A stretch of 56,709 bases of DNA, from positions 7,190 to 63,898 of the forward strand of contig FR887818.1 in assembly GCA_000432735.1 (NCBI GenBank), read 5' to 3'. How positions within the stretch are numbered: position 1 is the stretch's first letter; every line of letters begins with the position of its first letter. The translations under genes were made by a program, and so were the position numbers. The stretch comes from Bacteroides sp. CAG:443. GTDB lineage: Bacteria; Bacteroidota; Bacteroidia; Bacteroidales; Bacteroidaceae. A model generated the notes under the pieces. It ran no database searches. It was not told the origin of the DNA and saw only the letters and a program-made list of their open reading frames with translations. Below are positions 1 to 8,482 of this stretch, piece after piece.

Positions 1-75
1 AGAGCGGTTTGGGAAAATTTATTAAGTGTGTTGAATCTGAATCACAATGTAAATGGAAAACATGAAAATAAATTC
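1..75 (+). pseudogene. Relic of a second susC leader and start codon
   Basis: This stretch aligns with little gapping to the leader and first codons of the intact susC gene (2069-2145). Both share CGGTTTGGGA, then TTTATTA, then TGTAAATGGAAA around the ATG (ATG at 53 here, 2120 in the intact gene). After about eight codons the two diverge, and the reading frame here closes at about 133 without a signal peptide or plug domain. I infer a duplicated or deletion-scarred susC start whose body is gone. The promoter matching the intact one would lie just outside the window. Similarity was judged by eye. Confidence 0.5.
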
Positions 76-263
76 TTTTGATACTCTTTCCGTTTTTAAT
101 GTATCCAGGAAAAACTATAAAATTAGTGAATGACTGAAAGTGTTATTCTCCTGACGGTATTTCGAATGAAATAAATGCTAAAGTTTTAGTTTGAAGAATC
201 ACTACTAGCTATAGTAGAAATATAGGATATGTTGATTTTTAATAAAGGTTAGTTTTTGTAAGT

Positions 264-300
264 AACGGCAGGATCGGGTTAAGCCTGCCGTTCTTTTTAA
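264..300 (+). terminator. Rho-independent terminator before the first GH32 gene
   Basis: A perfect 9-bp stem, AACGGCAGG (264-272) with CCTGCCGTT (284-292), is closed by an 11-nt loop and followed by CTTTTT. It lies between the susC leader relic and the GH32 gene at 374. It would end transcripts entering from the left, or act as an attenuator if the GH32 gene is read from a promoter upstream of the window. Confidence 0.75.
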
Positions 301-373
301 GGTAGAAAGATTGTGTTTTTGATAACGCTTTGTTTGGAAAATTCAGACTAATGAAAAACAAATAAAAAAGGTG

Positions 374-1843
374 ATGAAAAAAACATTGTATATCGTAGGA
401 TGTTTGCTGGGGATAGGCCTGCAGATTTGTGCACAGTCTGTCGATTCGCTTTATAAAGAAAAATATCGTCCTCAGTATCATTTCAGTCCCAAGAAAGGAT
501 GGATAGGAGATCCTTGTGGGTTTATCCATTATCAGAATAAATATCATATGTTCTGGTGGGGAAAAGTAGAGTCAAAAGATTTAGTGCATTATGAGGAAGT
601 GACTCCTTTTGCTATGACGGGAGAAAATATCGCAATGAATTATTTTACGGGATCTATGGTCGTAGACAAGCAGAATACTGCCGGATTTGGAAAGAATGCT
701 TGCGTAGCTGTTTATACAATTGCTGAAAAAGTTTCCAAAAAGCAGTCCCAAGGTTTGTCTTTCAGCCACGATGGAAAATCTTTTCAGTATTATAAGGGTA
801 ATCCTGTGCTGGATATTGGTAGTACGGAGTTTCGTGATCCTACTGTCTTTTATTATGAACCTACTCAGAGGTGGGTGATGGTTGTGGCCAAAGCACTCGA
901 GAAGAAAGTACAGATTTATTCTTCGGCTGACTTGAAACATTGGAAATGGGAGAGCGATTTCGGGCCGTGTGGTGACCAGGAAAAGTCGTGGGAATGTCCG
1001 GATTTGTTTCAGCTTCCTGTTGATGGAGATTGGAATAACAAAAAATGGGTGATGGTCATTTCTGTCAATTGGGCAAAGGAACAGTATTTTATAGGTGATT
1101 TTGATGGAAAAGAATTCAAGTTGATAGAAAATCATCCTCAGGACCCTCTGTATGTAGATAAAGGAATGGATTATTACGCTTCACGTACATTCCGTGATTA
1201 TGATTCAACTTTGACGACGGTCACTTCTATGGGATGGGTGGCTACCTGGGATTATGCTCAACTGGTGCCTAGTACGTATGGTAAGGGATTCTGGTCTATA
1301 CCTCGGAATCTGGGCTTGAAAAGCTATCCAGAAGGTTTACGCTTGATACAAGTACCGGTTCCGCAGTTGGAGACATTAAGGTATGACGGAGTAACCTGTA
1401 GCCAGGAGTTGAAGGTGGGAATAAATAAGGTTGACTTTTTTACTCCTTCTGAAAACTCTTATGAATTGGATCTTAATTTTGATGTTGAAAAATCAAATGT
1501 GTTCGGATTGAATTTGTGTGTTGGGAATGGTCGGAAAGTTACAATCAGCTATGATACGGATTCTCATAATTTAGTAATTGATCGTACTAATTGCACAGAT
1601 GCGAGTATACCGAAATTCAGTCGGATGGAACATGCTAAAGTCATTCCGGTAGATGGTAAATTAAGAATACATCTTTATGTAGATAGTTCGAGCGTTGAAT
1701 TATTTGCCAATGATGGAAGGGATGTCTTTACTTTCCTGACTTATCCGGATGTTTCACAAACGGGCATCGAACTGTTTGCACTGAAGGCTGGAACCACTGT
1801 TTCTTTTAAAGGATGGAGGTTGAAGTCGATATGGCAGCGCTAA
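374..1843 (+). CDS. GH32 fructan hydrolase, secreted
   Basis: Glycoside hydrolase family 32 enzyme, 489 residues, expected to release fructose from beta-fructans. The three family motifs are visible but the first is unusual. The nucleophile motif reads GWIGDPCG (Asp46) instead of WMNDPNG. The transition-state Asp is in FRDP (Asp155) and the acid/base in WECPD (Glu207). A signal peptide ends near ICAQS, with no lipobox, so a periplasmic location is likely. The GTG at 371 is directly followed by ATG 374, which suits the purine-rich AAAAAAGG better. Position and size resemble BT1765 of the B. thetaiotaomicron levan locus. A C-terminal beta-sandwich (about 340-489) follows the five-bladed propeller. 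A terminator and a 276-nt gap on either side suggest its own transcript. Substrate linkage is not readable from the sequence. Confidence 0.9.
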   Translation: MKKTLYIVGCLLGIGLQICAQSVDSLYKEKYRPQYHFSPKKGWIGDPCGFIHYQNKYHMFWWGKVESKDLVHYEEVTPFAMTGENIAMNYFTGSMVVDKQNTAGFGKNACVAVYTIAEKVSKKQSQGLSFSHDGKSFQYYKGNPVLDIGSTEFRDPTVFYYEPTQRWVMVVAKALEKKVQIYSSADLKHWKWESDFGPCGDQEKSWECPDLFQLPVDGDWNNKKWVMVISVNWAKEQYFIGDFDGKEFKLIENHPQDPLYVDKGMDYYASRTFRDYDSTLTTVTSMGWVATWDYAQLVPSTYGKGFWSIPRNLGLKSYPEGLRLIQVPVPQLETLRYDGVTCSQELKVGINKVDFFTPSENSYELDLNFDVEKSNVFGLNLCVGNGRKVTISYDTDSHNLVIDRTNCTDASIPKFSRMEHAKVIPVDGKLRIHLYVDSSSVELFANDGRDVFTFLTYPDVSQTGIELFALKAGTTVSFKGWRLKSIWQR

Positions 1844-1960
1844 AGTCTTATGAAATTGAGTAGCGAATGGCAATTCATGTATATTACGTAGGAGGAGAAA
1901 AGGTAATATGTGCTGTATATCGCTAACTGATTGTTTCTCAGTGTGTAGTTTAAATGATAC

Positions 1961-2023
1961 AAATGTTTCATCTTTGAGTATAAATGTTTCAGGTAACATT
2001 TTTAATCGAGAATGAAACATTTG
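1961..2023 (+). promoter_or_regulatory. Four-half-site operator upstream of susC
   Basis: A nested inverted repeat. The outer arms are AAATGTTTC (1961-1969) and GAAACATTT (2014-2022). The inner element is AAATGTTTCAGGTAACATTT (1982-2001), with 7-bp arms. The AAATGTT half-sites are thus tandem pairs 21 bp apart, mirrored around one centre. The same architecture recurs at 12045-12107 before the extra barrel gene, with compensating base changes and the same distance to the -7 element. I infer that it binds the AraC-type output domain of the locus regulator (18958-21696). Confidence 0.75.
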
Positions 2024-2049
2024 TTATAGATGAATTATGTATAGTCAGG

Positions 2050-2057
2050 TAATTTTG
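2050..2057 (+). promoter_or_regulatory. Bacteroides -7 promoter element of susC
   Basis: TAATTTTG fits the Bacteroides -7 consensus TAnnTTTG. No good TTTG -33 box sits 19-21 bp upstream, which fits an activator-dependent promoter. The operator module ends 26 bp before it. A 62-nt leader separates it from the susC ATG. Confidence 0.6.
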
Positions 2058-2119
2058 CAGTACCGTTTTGAACGGTTTGGGAGATTTATTATTATATGTT
2101 AAACTTAATCTACGTGTAA

Positions 2120-5100
2120 ATGGAAAGCATAAAAAGAGCATTCTTTTTAACACTCCTTATTTTGGTGTGTTCGGTGGTGCAAGCACAAAGTTTGCAAGTG
2201 TCGGGAACTATCGTTTCCAAATCTGATGGGCAGCCTGTAATCGGGGCAACTATTCTTGAACAAGGTACAACTAATGGTACGATTACAGATTTTGATGGTA
2301 AATTTTCTTTAACAGTGAAACAAAATGCGGAAATAGCTATTTCCTATATTGGTTTCAAAACTCAGGTTGTAAAAGCTCAAAGTGTATTAAACATTGTATT
2401 GGAAGAGGATACTGAAGTATTGGATGAAGTTGTTGTTACTGGTTATACTACACAACGTAAAGCCGATTTGACAGGAGCCGTTTCCGTAGTGAGTGTGGAT
2501 GAGCTTTCTAAGCAGAATGAAAATAATCCGATGAAGGCGTTGCAAGGTCGTGTGCCGGGTATGAATGTTACGGCAGATGGTAATCCGAGTGGTTCAACAA
2601 CGATCCGTATTCGTGGTGTCGGTACCTTGAATAACAATGACCCTCTTTATATTATCGATGGTGTGCCGACAAAAGCTGGTATGCATGAATTGAATGGTAA
2701 TGATATCGAATCTATTCAGGTCTTGAAGGATGCTGCTTCTGCTTCTATTTATGGTTCTCGTGCTGCTAATGGTGTTATTATCATTACAACAAAGAAGGGA
2801 AAAGATGGTCAGCTGAAGATCGACTTTGATGCATCTATATCTGCTTCTATGTATAATAATAAAATGGAAGTATTGAATGCAAAAGAATATGGTCAGGCTA
2901 TGTGGCAGGCCTATGTAAATGGTGGTCAGGACCCGAATACGAACCCGCTGGGTTATAAATATGACTGGGGATACGATAGCAACGGCTATCCTAAGTTGAA
3001 TGGCATTAGCATGTCTCGTTTCCTTGATTCTAATAATACTGTACCATCTGCTGATACAGACTGGTTTGATGAAACAACCCGTACCGGTGTTATTCAGCAA
3101 TACAATGTATCAGTAAGTAATGGTTCTGAAAAAGGTTCTTCTTTCTTCTCTTTAGGATATTACAAGAATTTGGGTATTATTAAAGATACCGATTTCGAAC
3201 GTTTCTCCGCTCGTATGAACTCTGATTATAATCTGATCGGCAAGGTGTTGACGGTTGGAGAACATTTTACGTTGAACCGTACTTCTGAAGTACAAGCCCC
3301 AGGCGGTTTCTTGGAAAATGTGTTGCAGTTTAATCCGTCTTTGCCTGTATACGACATCAATGGAGAATATGCTGGCCCTGTAGGTGGTTATCCTGACCGT
3401 GAGAACCCGGTAGCTCGTTTGGACAGAAATTCGGATAACCGTTATACTTATTGGCGTTTGTTCGGTGATGCATATATTAATTTGAATCCTTTCAAAGGTT
3501 TTAATATTCGTTCTACTTTTGGTTTGGACTATGCTCAGAAGCAGCAGCGTATCTTCACATATCCTATTACAGAAGGTAATGTTGCAAATGATAAAAATGC
3601 AGTGGAAGCAAAGCAAGAGCACTGGACAAAATGGATGTGGAATGCTGTGGCTACTTATAATTTGGAAGTAGGCAAACATCGTGGTGATGTAATGGTTGGT
3701 ATGGAGTTGAACCGTGAAGATGATAGCTGGTTCTCTGGATATAAAGAAGATTTTAGTATTTTGACTCCGGATTATATGTGGCCTGAAGCTGGAACTGGAA
3801 CTGCCCAGGCTTATGGTACAGCAGAGGGATATTCTCTGGTTTCTTTCTTTGGAAAATTAAACTATACTTACGATGATAAATATCTGTTCTCTTTAACTGT
3901 TCGTCGTGATGGTTCTTCTCGTTTTGGTAAAAACAACCGTTATGCTACTTTCCCGTCTGTATCTTTGGGATGGCGTATCAGTAATGAAAAGTTTATGAAA
4001 GGACTTACTTGGTTGGATGATTTGAAGATCCGTGCTTCATGGGGTCAGACGGGTAACCAGGAAATTTCAAATATTGCTCGTTACACCATTTACGTACCTA
4101 ATTATGGTGTAAGCGAATCAGGAGGACAGAGTTATGGTACTTCTTATGATATCGCTGGTACAAATGGCGGAAGCATTCTGCAATCTGGATTTAAACGTAA
4201 CCAGATTGGAAACGATGATATCAAGTGGGAAACTACTACTCAGACAAACTTAGGTTTTGATTTCTCTTTGTTCAGTCAGACTTTGTACGGATCATTCGAC
4301 TGGTTCTATAAAAAGACAACCGATATCCTTGTTCAGATGGCTGGTATTGCTGCTATGGGTGAAGGTAGTTCACAATGGATCAATGCTGGAGCAATGGATA
4401 ATAAAGGTTTTGAATTGAACGTAGGTTATCGTAATAGTACGGCATTTGGCTTAAAGTATGATTTGAGTGGTAATATTTCTGCTTATCGTAATAAGATTAC
4501 TGCTCTTCCTGCAACAGTTGCTGCAAATGGAACATTTGGTGGTAACGGTGTAGAAAGTGTTGTTGGTCATCCGAATGGAGCACAAGTTGGTTATGTAGCC
4601 GATGGTATCTTTAAGTCACAGGCTGAAATTGATAATCATGCTACTCAGGAAGGCGCTGGATTGGGTCGTATCCGTTGGCGTGATATTGATGGCAACGGTG
4701 TTATCAATGAAAAAGACCAGCAGTGGATTTATGATCCGACACCTGCATTCAGCTATGGATTGAATATCTATCTGGAATACAAAAATTTTGATTTAACTTT
4801 ATTCTGGCAAGGTGTACAGGGAGTAGATATTATTAGTGACTTGAAAAAGGAAACTGACTTGTGGAGTGGTTTGAATATCGGTTTCTTGAACAAAGGTAAA
4901 CGGGTTCTTGATGCATGGAGTCCAACAAATCCTGATTCAAATATTCCGGCATTGTCGCGTGATGATATTAATAATGAAAAACGTGTATCTACTTATTTTG
5001 TAGAGAATGGCTCATATTTGAAACTGCGTAATCTTCAGATTGGTTACAATGTTCCGGAGAATTTTGCAAAGAAAATGAAAATGGAACGTTTGCGCTTTTA

Positions 5101-5224
5101 TTTAAGTGCACAGAACTTACTTACGATTAAGAGTAAAGATTTCACAGGAGTTGATCCGGAAAACCCGAATTTTGGTTACCCGATTCCTTTGAACTTGACT
5201 TTCGGTGTTAATGTCAGCTTTTAA
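2120..5224 (+). CDS. SusC-like TonB-dependent fructan transporter
   Basis: Outer-membrane TonB-dependent importer of the SusC/RagA family, 1034 residues. It is expected to take surface-cut fructo-oligosaccharides into the periplasm together with the SusD protein encoded 18 bp downstream. The signal peptide ends near VVQAQ. A carboxypeptidase-regulatory-like domain follows (about 27-100, with GTIVSKSDGQPVIGATI), then the LDEVVVTGY segment, the plug (about 105-230, ending in NGVIIITTKKG), and a 22-stranded barrel ending in an aromatic residue (NVSF). Length is normal for the family. It is the first gene of the main transcript, which appears to run through SusD, the binding lipoprotein and the GH32 genes to about 11885. 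BT1763 is the likely counterpart from gene order. Confidence 0.95.
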   Translation: MESIKRAFFLTLLILVCSVVQAQSLQVSGTIVSKSDGQPVIGATILEQGTTNGTITDFDGKFSLTVKQNAEIAISYIGFKTQVVKAQSVLNIVLEEDTEVLDEVVVTGYTTQRKADLTGAVSVVSVDELSKQNENNPMKALQGRVPGMNVTADGNPSGSTTIRIRGVGTLNNNDPLYIIDGVPTKAGMHELNGNDIESIQVLKDAASASIYGSRAANGVIIITTKKGKDGQLKIDFDASISASMYNNKMEVLNAKEYGQAMWQAYVNGGQDPNTNPLGYKYDWGYDSNGYPKLNGISMSRFLDSNNTVPSADTDWFDETTRTGVIQQYNVSVSNGSEKGSSFFSLGYYKNLGIIKDTDFERFSARMNSDYNLIGKVLTVGEHFTLNRTSEVQAPGGFLENVLQFNPSLPVYDINGEYAGPVGGYPDRENPVARLDRNSDNRYTYWRLFGDAYINLNPFKGFNIRSTFGLDYAQKQQRIFTYPITEGNVANDKNAVEAKQEHWTKWMWNAVATYNLEVGKHRGDVMVGMELNREDDSWFSGYKEDFSILTPDYMWPEAGTGTAQAYGTAEGYSLVSFFGKLNYTYDDKYLFSLTVRRDGSSRFGKNNRYATFPSVSLGWRISNEKFMKGLTWLDDLKIRASWGQTGNQEISNIARYTIYVPNYGVSESGGQSYGTSYDIAGTNGGSILQSGFKRNQIGNDDIKWETTTQTNLGFDFSLFSQTLYGSFDWFYKKTTDILVQMAGIAAMGEGSSQWINAGAMDNKGFELNVGYRNSTAFGLKYDLSGNISAYRNKITALPATVAANGTFGGNGVESVVGHPNGAQVGYVADGIFKSQAEIDNHATQEGAGLGRIRWRDIDGNGVINEKDQQWIYDPTPAFSYGLNIYLEYKNFDLTLFWQGVQGVDIISDLKKETDLWSGLNIGFLNKGKRVLDAWSPTNPDSNIPALSRDDINNEKRVSTYFVENGSYLKLRNLQIGYNVPENFAKKMKMERLRFYLSAQNLLTIKSKDFTGVDPENPNFGYPIPLNLTFGVNVSF

Positions 5225-5242
5225 AAACAAGTAACTATTAAA

Positions 5243-6985
5243 ATGAAAATTATGAGAAATTTATTATATGCAACTATTTTAGGTGCTACGTTGGCTTGCT
5301 CTGGATGTTCTGATTTTTTGGAAGATCAAGTACCACAGGGAACCATTGATAATGAACAATTGCAGAATTCTGAATATGTAGACAATCTGGTCGTTTCTGC
5401 TTATGCTGTATGGATATCTGCAGAAGATATCAACTCTTCTTTCTCCATGTGGAACTATGATGTTCGTTCAGACGATGCTTATAAAGGTGGAAATGGTACT
5501 GAGGATGGTGATGTGTTTCATACGTTGGATATCTCTCAAGGTATCATGACTACTGCATGGAATATCAGCGATATGTGGCAGCGTTTGTATAACTGTATTT
5601 CTCGTGCCAATACCGCTTTGCAGTTGTTGGATCAGATGGATGAAAGTACTTATCCGTTGAAGAATCAGCGTATTGCTGAAATGAGATTCTTGCGTGGTCA
5701 CGGACATTTCTTGTTGAAACAGTTATTTAAGCATATTGTTTTGGCAAACGATGAAAGTCTTTCTCCAGAAGAATATAATAATCTGTCGAATACTACTTAT
5801 TCTAATGATGAAAGCTGGCAGCAGATTGCAGATGATTTTCAGTTTGCTTTTGAGCATCTGCCAGTTACACAAGCCGATAAAGGCCGTCCTACCAAAGCTG
5901 CTGCAGCTGCTTATCTGGCAAAGACCTATTTGTACAAGGCCTATCGTCAGGACAATCCTGAAAACAATGAAGTAACAAGCATTAATGCTGAAGATTTGGC
6001 AAAGGTTGTTCAGTATACAGAAAAATCAATCATGTCGGCCGGAGGTTACGGCTTGGAACCGGATTTCCATAATAACTTCCGTCCGGAGCCTCAGTATGAA
6101 AACGGGTGCGAATCTTTGTGGGCTATGCAGTATTCTATGAATGATGGTACGAACAATGGTAACTGTAACTGGTCGTATGGTTTGATTGTTCCGAATATTC
6201 CGGGTGTAACAGATGGTGGTTGTGATTTTTATAAACCAAGTCAGAATCTGGTAAATGCATTTAGAACAGATAAAGACGGACATCCGTTGTTCGATACCTT
6301 TAATAATAATGACTACGATGTAACTTCTGATAATGCAGACCCTCGTTTGTTCCTGACTGTAGGTATGCCTGGATTCCCTTACGAATTCAATACGAAGTAT
6401 ATGATGGACAAGTCTTCTACTTGGAGTCGTAGTAACGGTCTTTATGGTTATTATGTCACATTGAAGCAGAATGTAGATCCAGATAGCGGATATCTGATTA
6501 AAGGTGGATGGTGGGGTAGCCCAATGAACCATATCGTTCTTCGTTATGCTGATGTGTTGTTGATGCGTGCAGAGGCACTGATCCAGTTGAATGATGGACG
6601 TATTGGTGAAGCTATTGACTTGATTAATGAATTGCGTAATCGTGCAAGTCAGAGTACAACCATGATTGCAAATTATCCTTCTACTTATGGAGTTACATTC
6701 TATGTTAAACCTTATACAGGAACTTACACAAAGGATGAAGCTTTGAAGATGTTGAAGTTTGAACGTCGTGTAGAATTGGCAATGGAATGTGATCGTTTCT
6801 TCGATCTGGTACGTTGGGGTGAAGCCGATCAGGTTTTGAATAAGTTCTATGCAGAAGAAGCTGATAACTGTGCTGTCTATTCAAGTGCTTCGTTTACTAA
6901 AAATAAAAATGAATACTTGCCTATACCGTTCGCTCAGATAAGTGCTAGTAACGGACATTATACACAGAACTGTGGAGGTTGGTAA
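5243..6985 (+). CDS. SusD-like surface glycan-binding lipoprotein
   Basis: SusD/RagB family protein, 580 residues, which caps the SusC barrel and captures fructan chains at the cell surface. The N-terminus is a lipoprotein signal with the lipidated Cys22 in LACSGC. An acidic residue-containing stretch (SDFLEDQ) follows and fits surface export of the lipoprotein. TPR-like helices lie in the first half (for example RFLRGHGHFLLKQL, and TKAAAAAYLAKTYLYKA). The C-terminal hallmark FERRVELAMECDRFFDLVRWG is followed by YLPIPFAQI. Two starts are possible, ATG 5243 and ATG 5252; the first is kept. Gene order matches BT1762. Confidence 0.95.
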   Translation: MKIMRNLLYATILGATLACSGCSDFLEDQVPQGTIDNEQLQNSEYVDNLVVSAYAVWISAEDINSSFSMWNYDVRSDDAYKGGNGTEDGDVFHTLDISQGIMTTAWNISDMWQRLYNCISRANTALQLLDQMDESTYPLKNQRIAEMRFLRGHGHFLLKQLFKHIVLANDESLSPEEYNNLSNTTYSNDESWQQIADDFQFAFEHLPVTQADKGRPTKAAAAAYLAKTYLYKAYRQDNPENNEVTSINAEDLAKVVQYTEKSIMSAGGYGLEPDFHNNFRPEPQYENGCESLWAMQYSMNDGTNNGNCNWSYGLIVPNIPGVTDGGCDFYKPSQNLVNAFRTDKDGHPLFDTFNNNDYDVTSDNADPRLFLTVGMPGFPYEFNTKYMMDKSSTWSRSNGLYGYYVTLKQNVDPDSGYLIKGGWWGSPMNHIVLRYADVLLMRAEALIQLNDGRIGEAIDLINELRNRASQSTTMIANYPSTYGVTFYVKPYTGTYTKDEALKMLKFERRVELAMECDRFFDLVRWGEADQVLNKFYAEEADNCAVYSSASFTKNKNEYLPIPFAQISASNGHYTQNCGGW

Positions 6986-7006
6986 TTAAATTGTGAATCT
7001 TAATAA

Positions 7007-8413
7007 ATGAATATTATGAATGCAATAAAACATATAAATAAAGTTCTTTTCATCCTCCTCTCATTGATTTTTATTGTGGGATGTGATGATAATGCTTCAG
7101 ACCTTCAATTGAGTGGAGATACTTGGTTGAAAACCTTGAAGTTGGACGAATATCAGGGTATTATTGATAATTCGAATAAAACGGTTGTAGTAGGAGTGCC
7201 TGTTGATTATAATACAGATGCTATGAAAGTTACAGCAATTGAAGTTTCCGATGGCGCGGAAGCTTCAATGAAAGTAGGAGATGTTGCTAACTTTTCTTTT
7301 CCTCAAACAATTAAGGTAACTAGAGGGGATGCTTTCTTGGATTATACCGTCACTGTTAAACATGATGAAGCTAAAATTACATCATTCAAATTGAATAATG
7401 AGTATACGGGTATTATCGATGAAGAAAATCATTCAATTTTGGTACGAATCCCGACAAGTGCTACTATAACTAGTCTGATTCCTACGATTGAAACGACCGA
7501 AGGCGCAACCGTATCTCCGGCTTCAGGACAAGCTGTTGACTTTACTAATCCGGTTGAATTTACTGTTACTTATCAGAGTGCAACTACTGTTTATGTTGTA
7601 AGTGTTGTTCAGTCTGATTCTCCAAGTGCCGTATATGTAGGTTTGGCTTCTTCAATTGACGAGCTTAATCCGGAAGAAAAAGCAGCAGCAAACTGGATGT
7701 TGAAGAATATTCCGAATGCTCAGTATTTGTCATTCGATGATGTTCGTACAGGAAGAGTTAACTTGAGTGATTGTAAAGTAATGTGGTGGCATCTGCATGT
7801 GGATGGAGGAATTAATAACGAGGCAAAATTTGATGCTGATGCTGCAAGTGCGGTACAGGCTGTTTCGAAGGTAAAAGAATTCTATGAAAATGGAGGTAGT
7901 TTATTGCTGACTCGTTTTGCTACATACTACGCTGCTAAATTAGGGGTAACCAAAGATGGAAAGGTTCCTAATAACAGTTGGGGAGGTACAGAAGCATCTG
8001 GTGAAACAACTACTGCTCCATGGAGCTTCTTTATCACAAACAATTCAGAACATGCGCTTTATGCAGGTATATCTACTGCAACAATTGATGGAAAACCAGC
8101 TATTTATACTTGTGACAAAGGCTATAACATTACTAACAGTACGGCTCAGTGGCATCTTGGTTGGGAAGATTATGCCGATTTGACCACATGGGAAACAAAT
8201 CATGGTGCTGTTAGCTTAGGCTATGGAGGTGATGGTGCCGTAGTTGTATGGGAGTATCCTTCAAGTGAGACGTCAGGTAGAGTTCTCTGCATTGGTTCAG
8301 GATGCTATGACTGGTATTCTGCTGGGGTAGATGTTTCGGCTGACCAGTATCATGTAAATGTAGAGAAGCTTACTCAGAATGCTATTAATTATTTAATAAG
8401 CGAGTCAAAATAA
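7007..8413 (+). CDS. SusE-position surface fructan-binding lipoprotein
   Basis: Lipoprotein of 468 residues in the SusE position, with Cys26 in IFIVGC. Residues about 40-205 form two related Ig-like modules: each contains a segment of the type LKLDEYQGIIDNSNKTVVV or FKLNNEYTGIIDEENHSILV, so an internal duplication is visible. The C-terminal half (about 210-468) holds a separate globular domain with many aromatic residues (VMWWHLHVDGG, STAQWHLGWEDY) and resembles the DUF4960-type region known from such proteins. BT1761, a levan-binding surface protein, is the positional counterpart. I infer a surface glycan-binding role; no catalytic signature was seen. It is followed by an intercistronic hairpin. 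Confidence 0.8.
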   Translation: MNIMNAIKHINKVLFILLSLIFIVGCDDNASDLQLSGDTWLKTLKLDEYQGIIDNSNKTVVVGVPVDYNTDAMKVTAIEVSDGAEASMKVGDVANFSFPQTIKVTRGDAFLDYTVTVKHDEAKITSFKLNNEYTGIIDEENHSILVRIPTSATITSLIPTIETTEGATVSPASGQAVDFTNPVEFTVTYQSATTVYVVSVVQSDSPSAVYVGLASSIDELNPEEKAAANWMLKNIPNAQYLSFDDVRTGRVNLSDCKVMWWHLHVDGGINNEAKFDADAASAVQAVSKVKEFYENGGSLLLTRFATYYAAKLGVTKDGKVPNNSWGGTEASGETTTAPWSFFITNNSEHALYAGISTATIDGKPAIYTCDKGYNITNSTAQWHLGWEDYADLTTWETNHGAVSLGYGGDGAVVVWEYPSSETSGRVLCIGSGCYDWYSAGVDVSADQYHVNVEKLTQNAINYLISESK

Positions 8414-8427
8414 ATATTCAAAAATAA

Positions 8428-8461
8428 GTTGTCCGATAAAGGTGGTCATTTGTCGGACAAC
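8428..8461 (+). promoter_or_regulatory. Intercistronic hairpin before the surface GH32 gene
   Basis: A perfect 9-bp stem, GTTGTCCGA (8428-8436) with TCGGACAAC (8453-8461), with a 16-nt loop and no T-tract. It sits in the 69-nt gap between the binding lipoprotein and the GH32 gene. It may protect or process the mRNA and so set the ratio of binding proteins to enzyme; this is inference. Confidence 0.5.
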
Positions 8462-8482
8462 GTTAACTAAATAATGTAATTT

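Noticed and set aside
581..1135. Minus-strand frame of 184 codons
   Set aside because: Lies entirely within the GH32 gene, without family features or ribosome-binding site.
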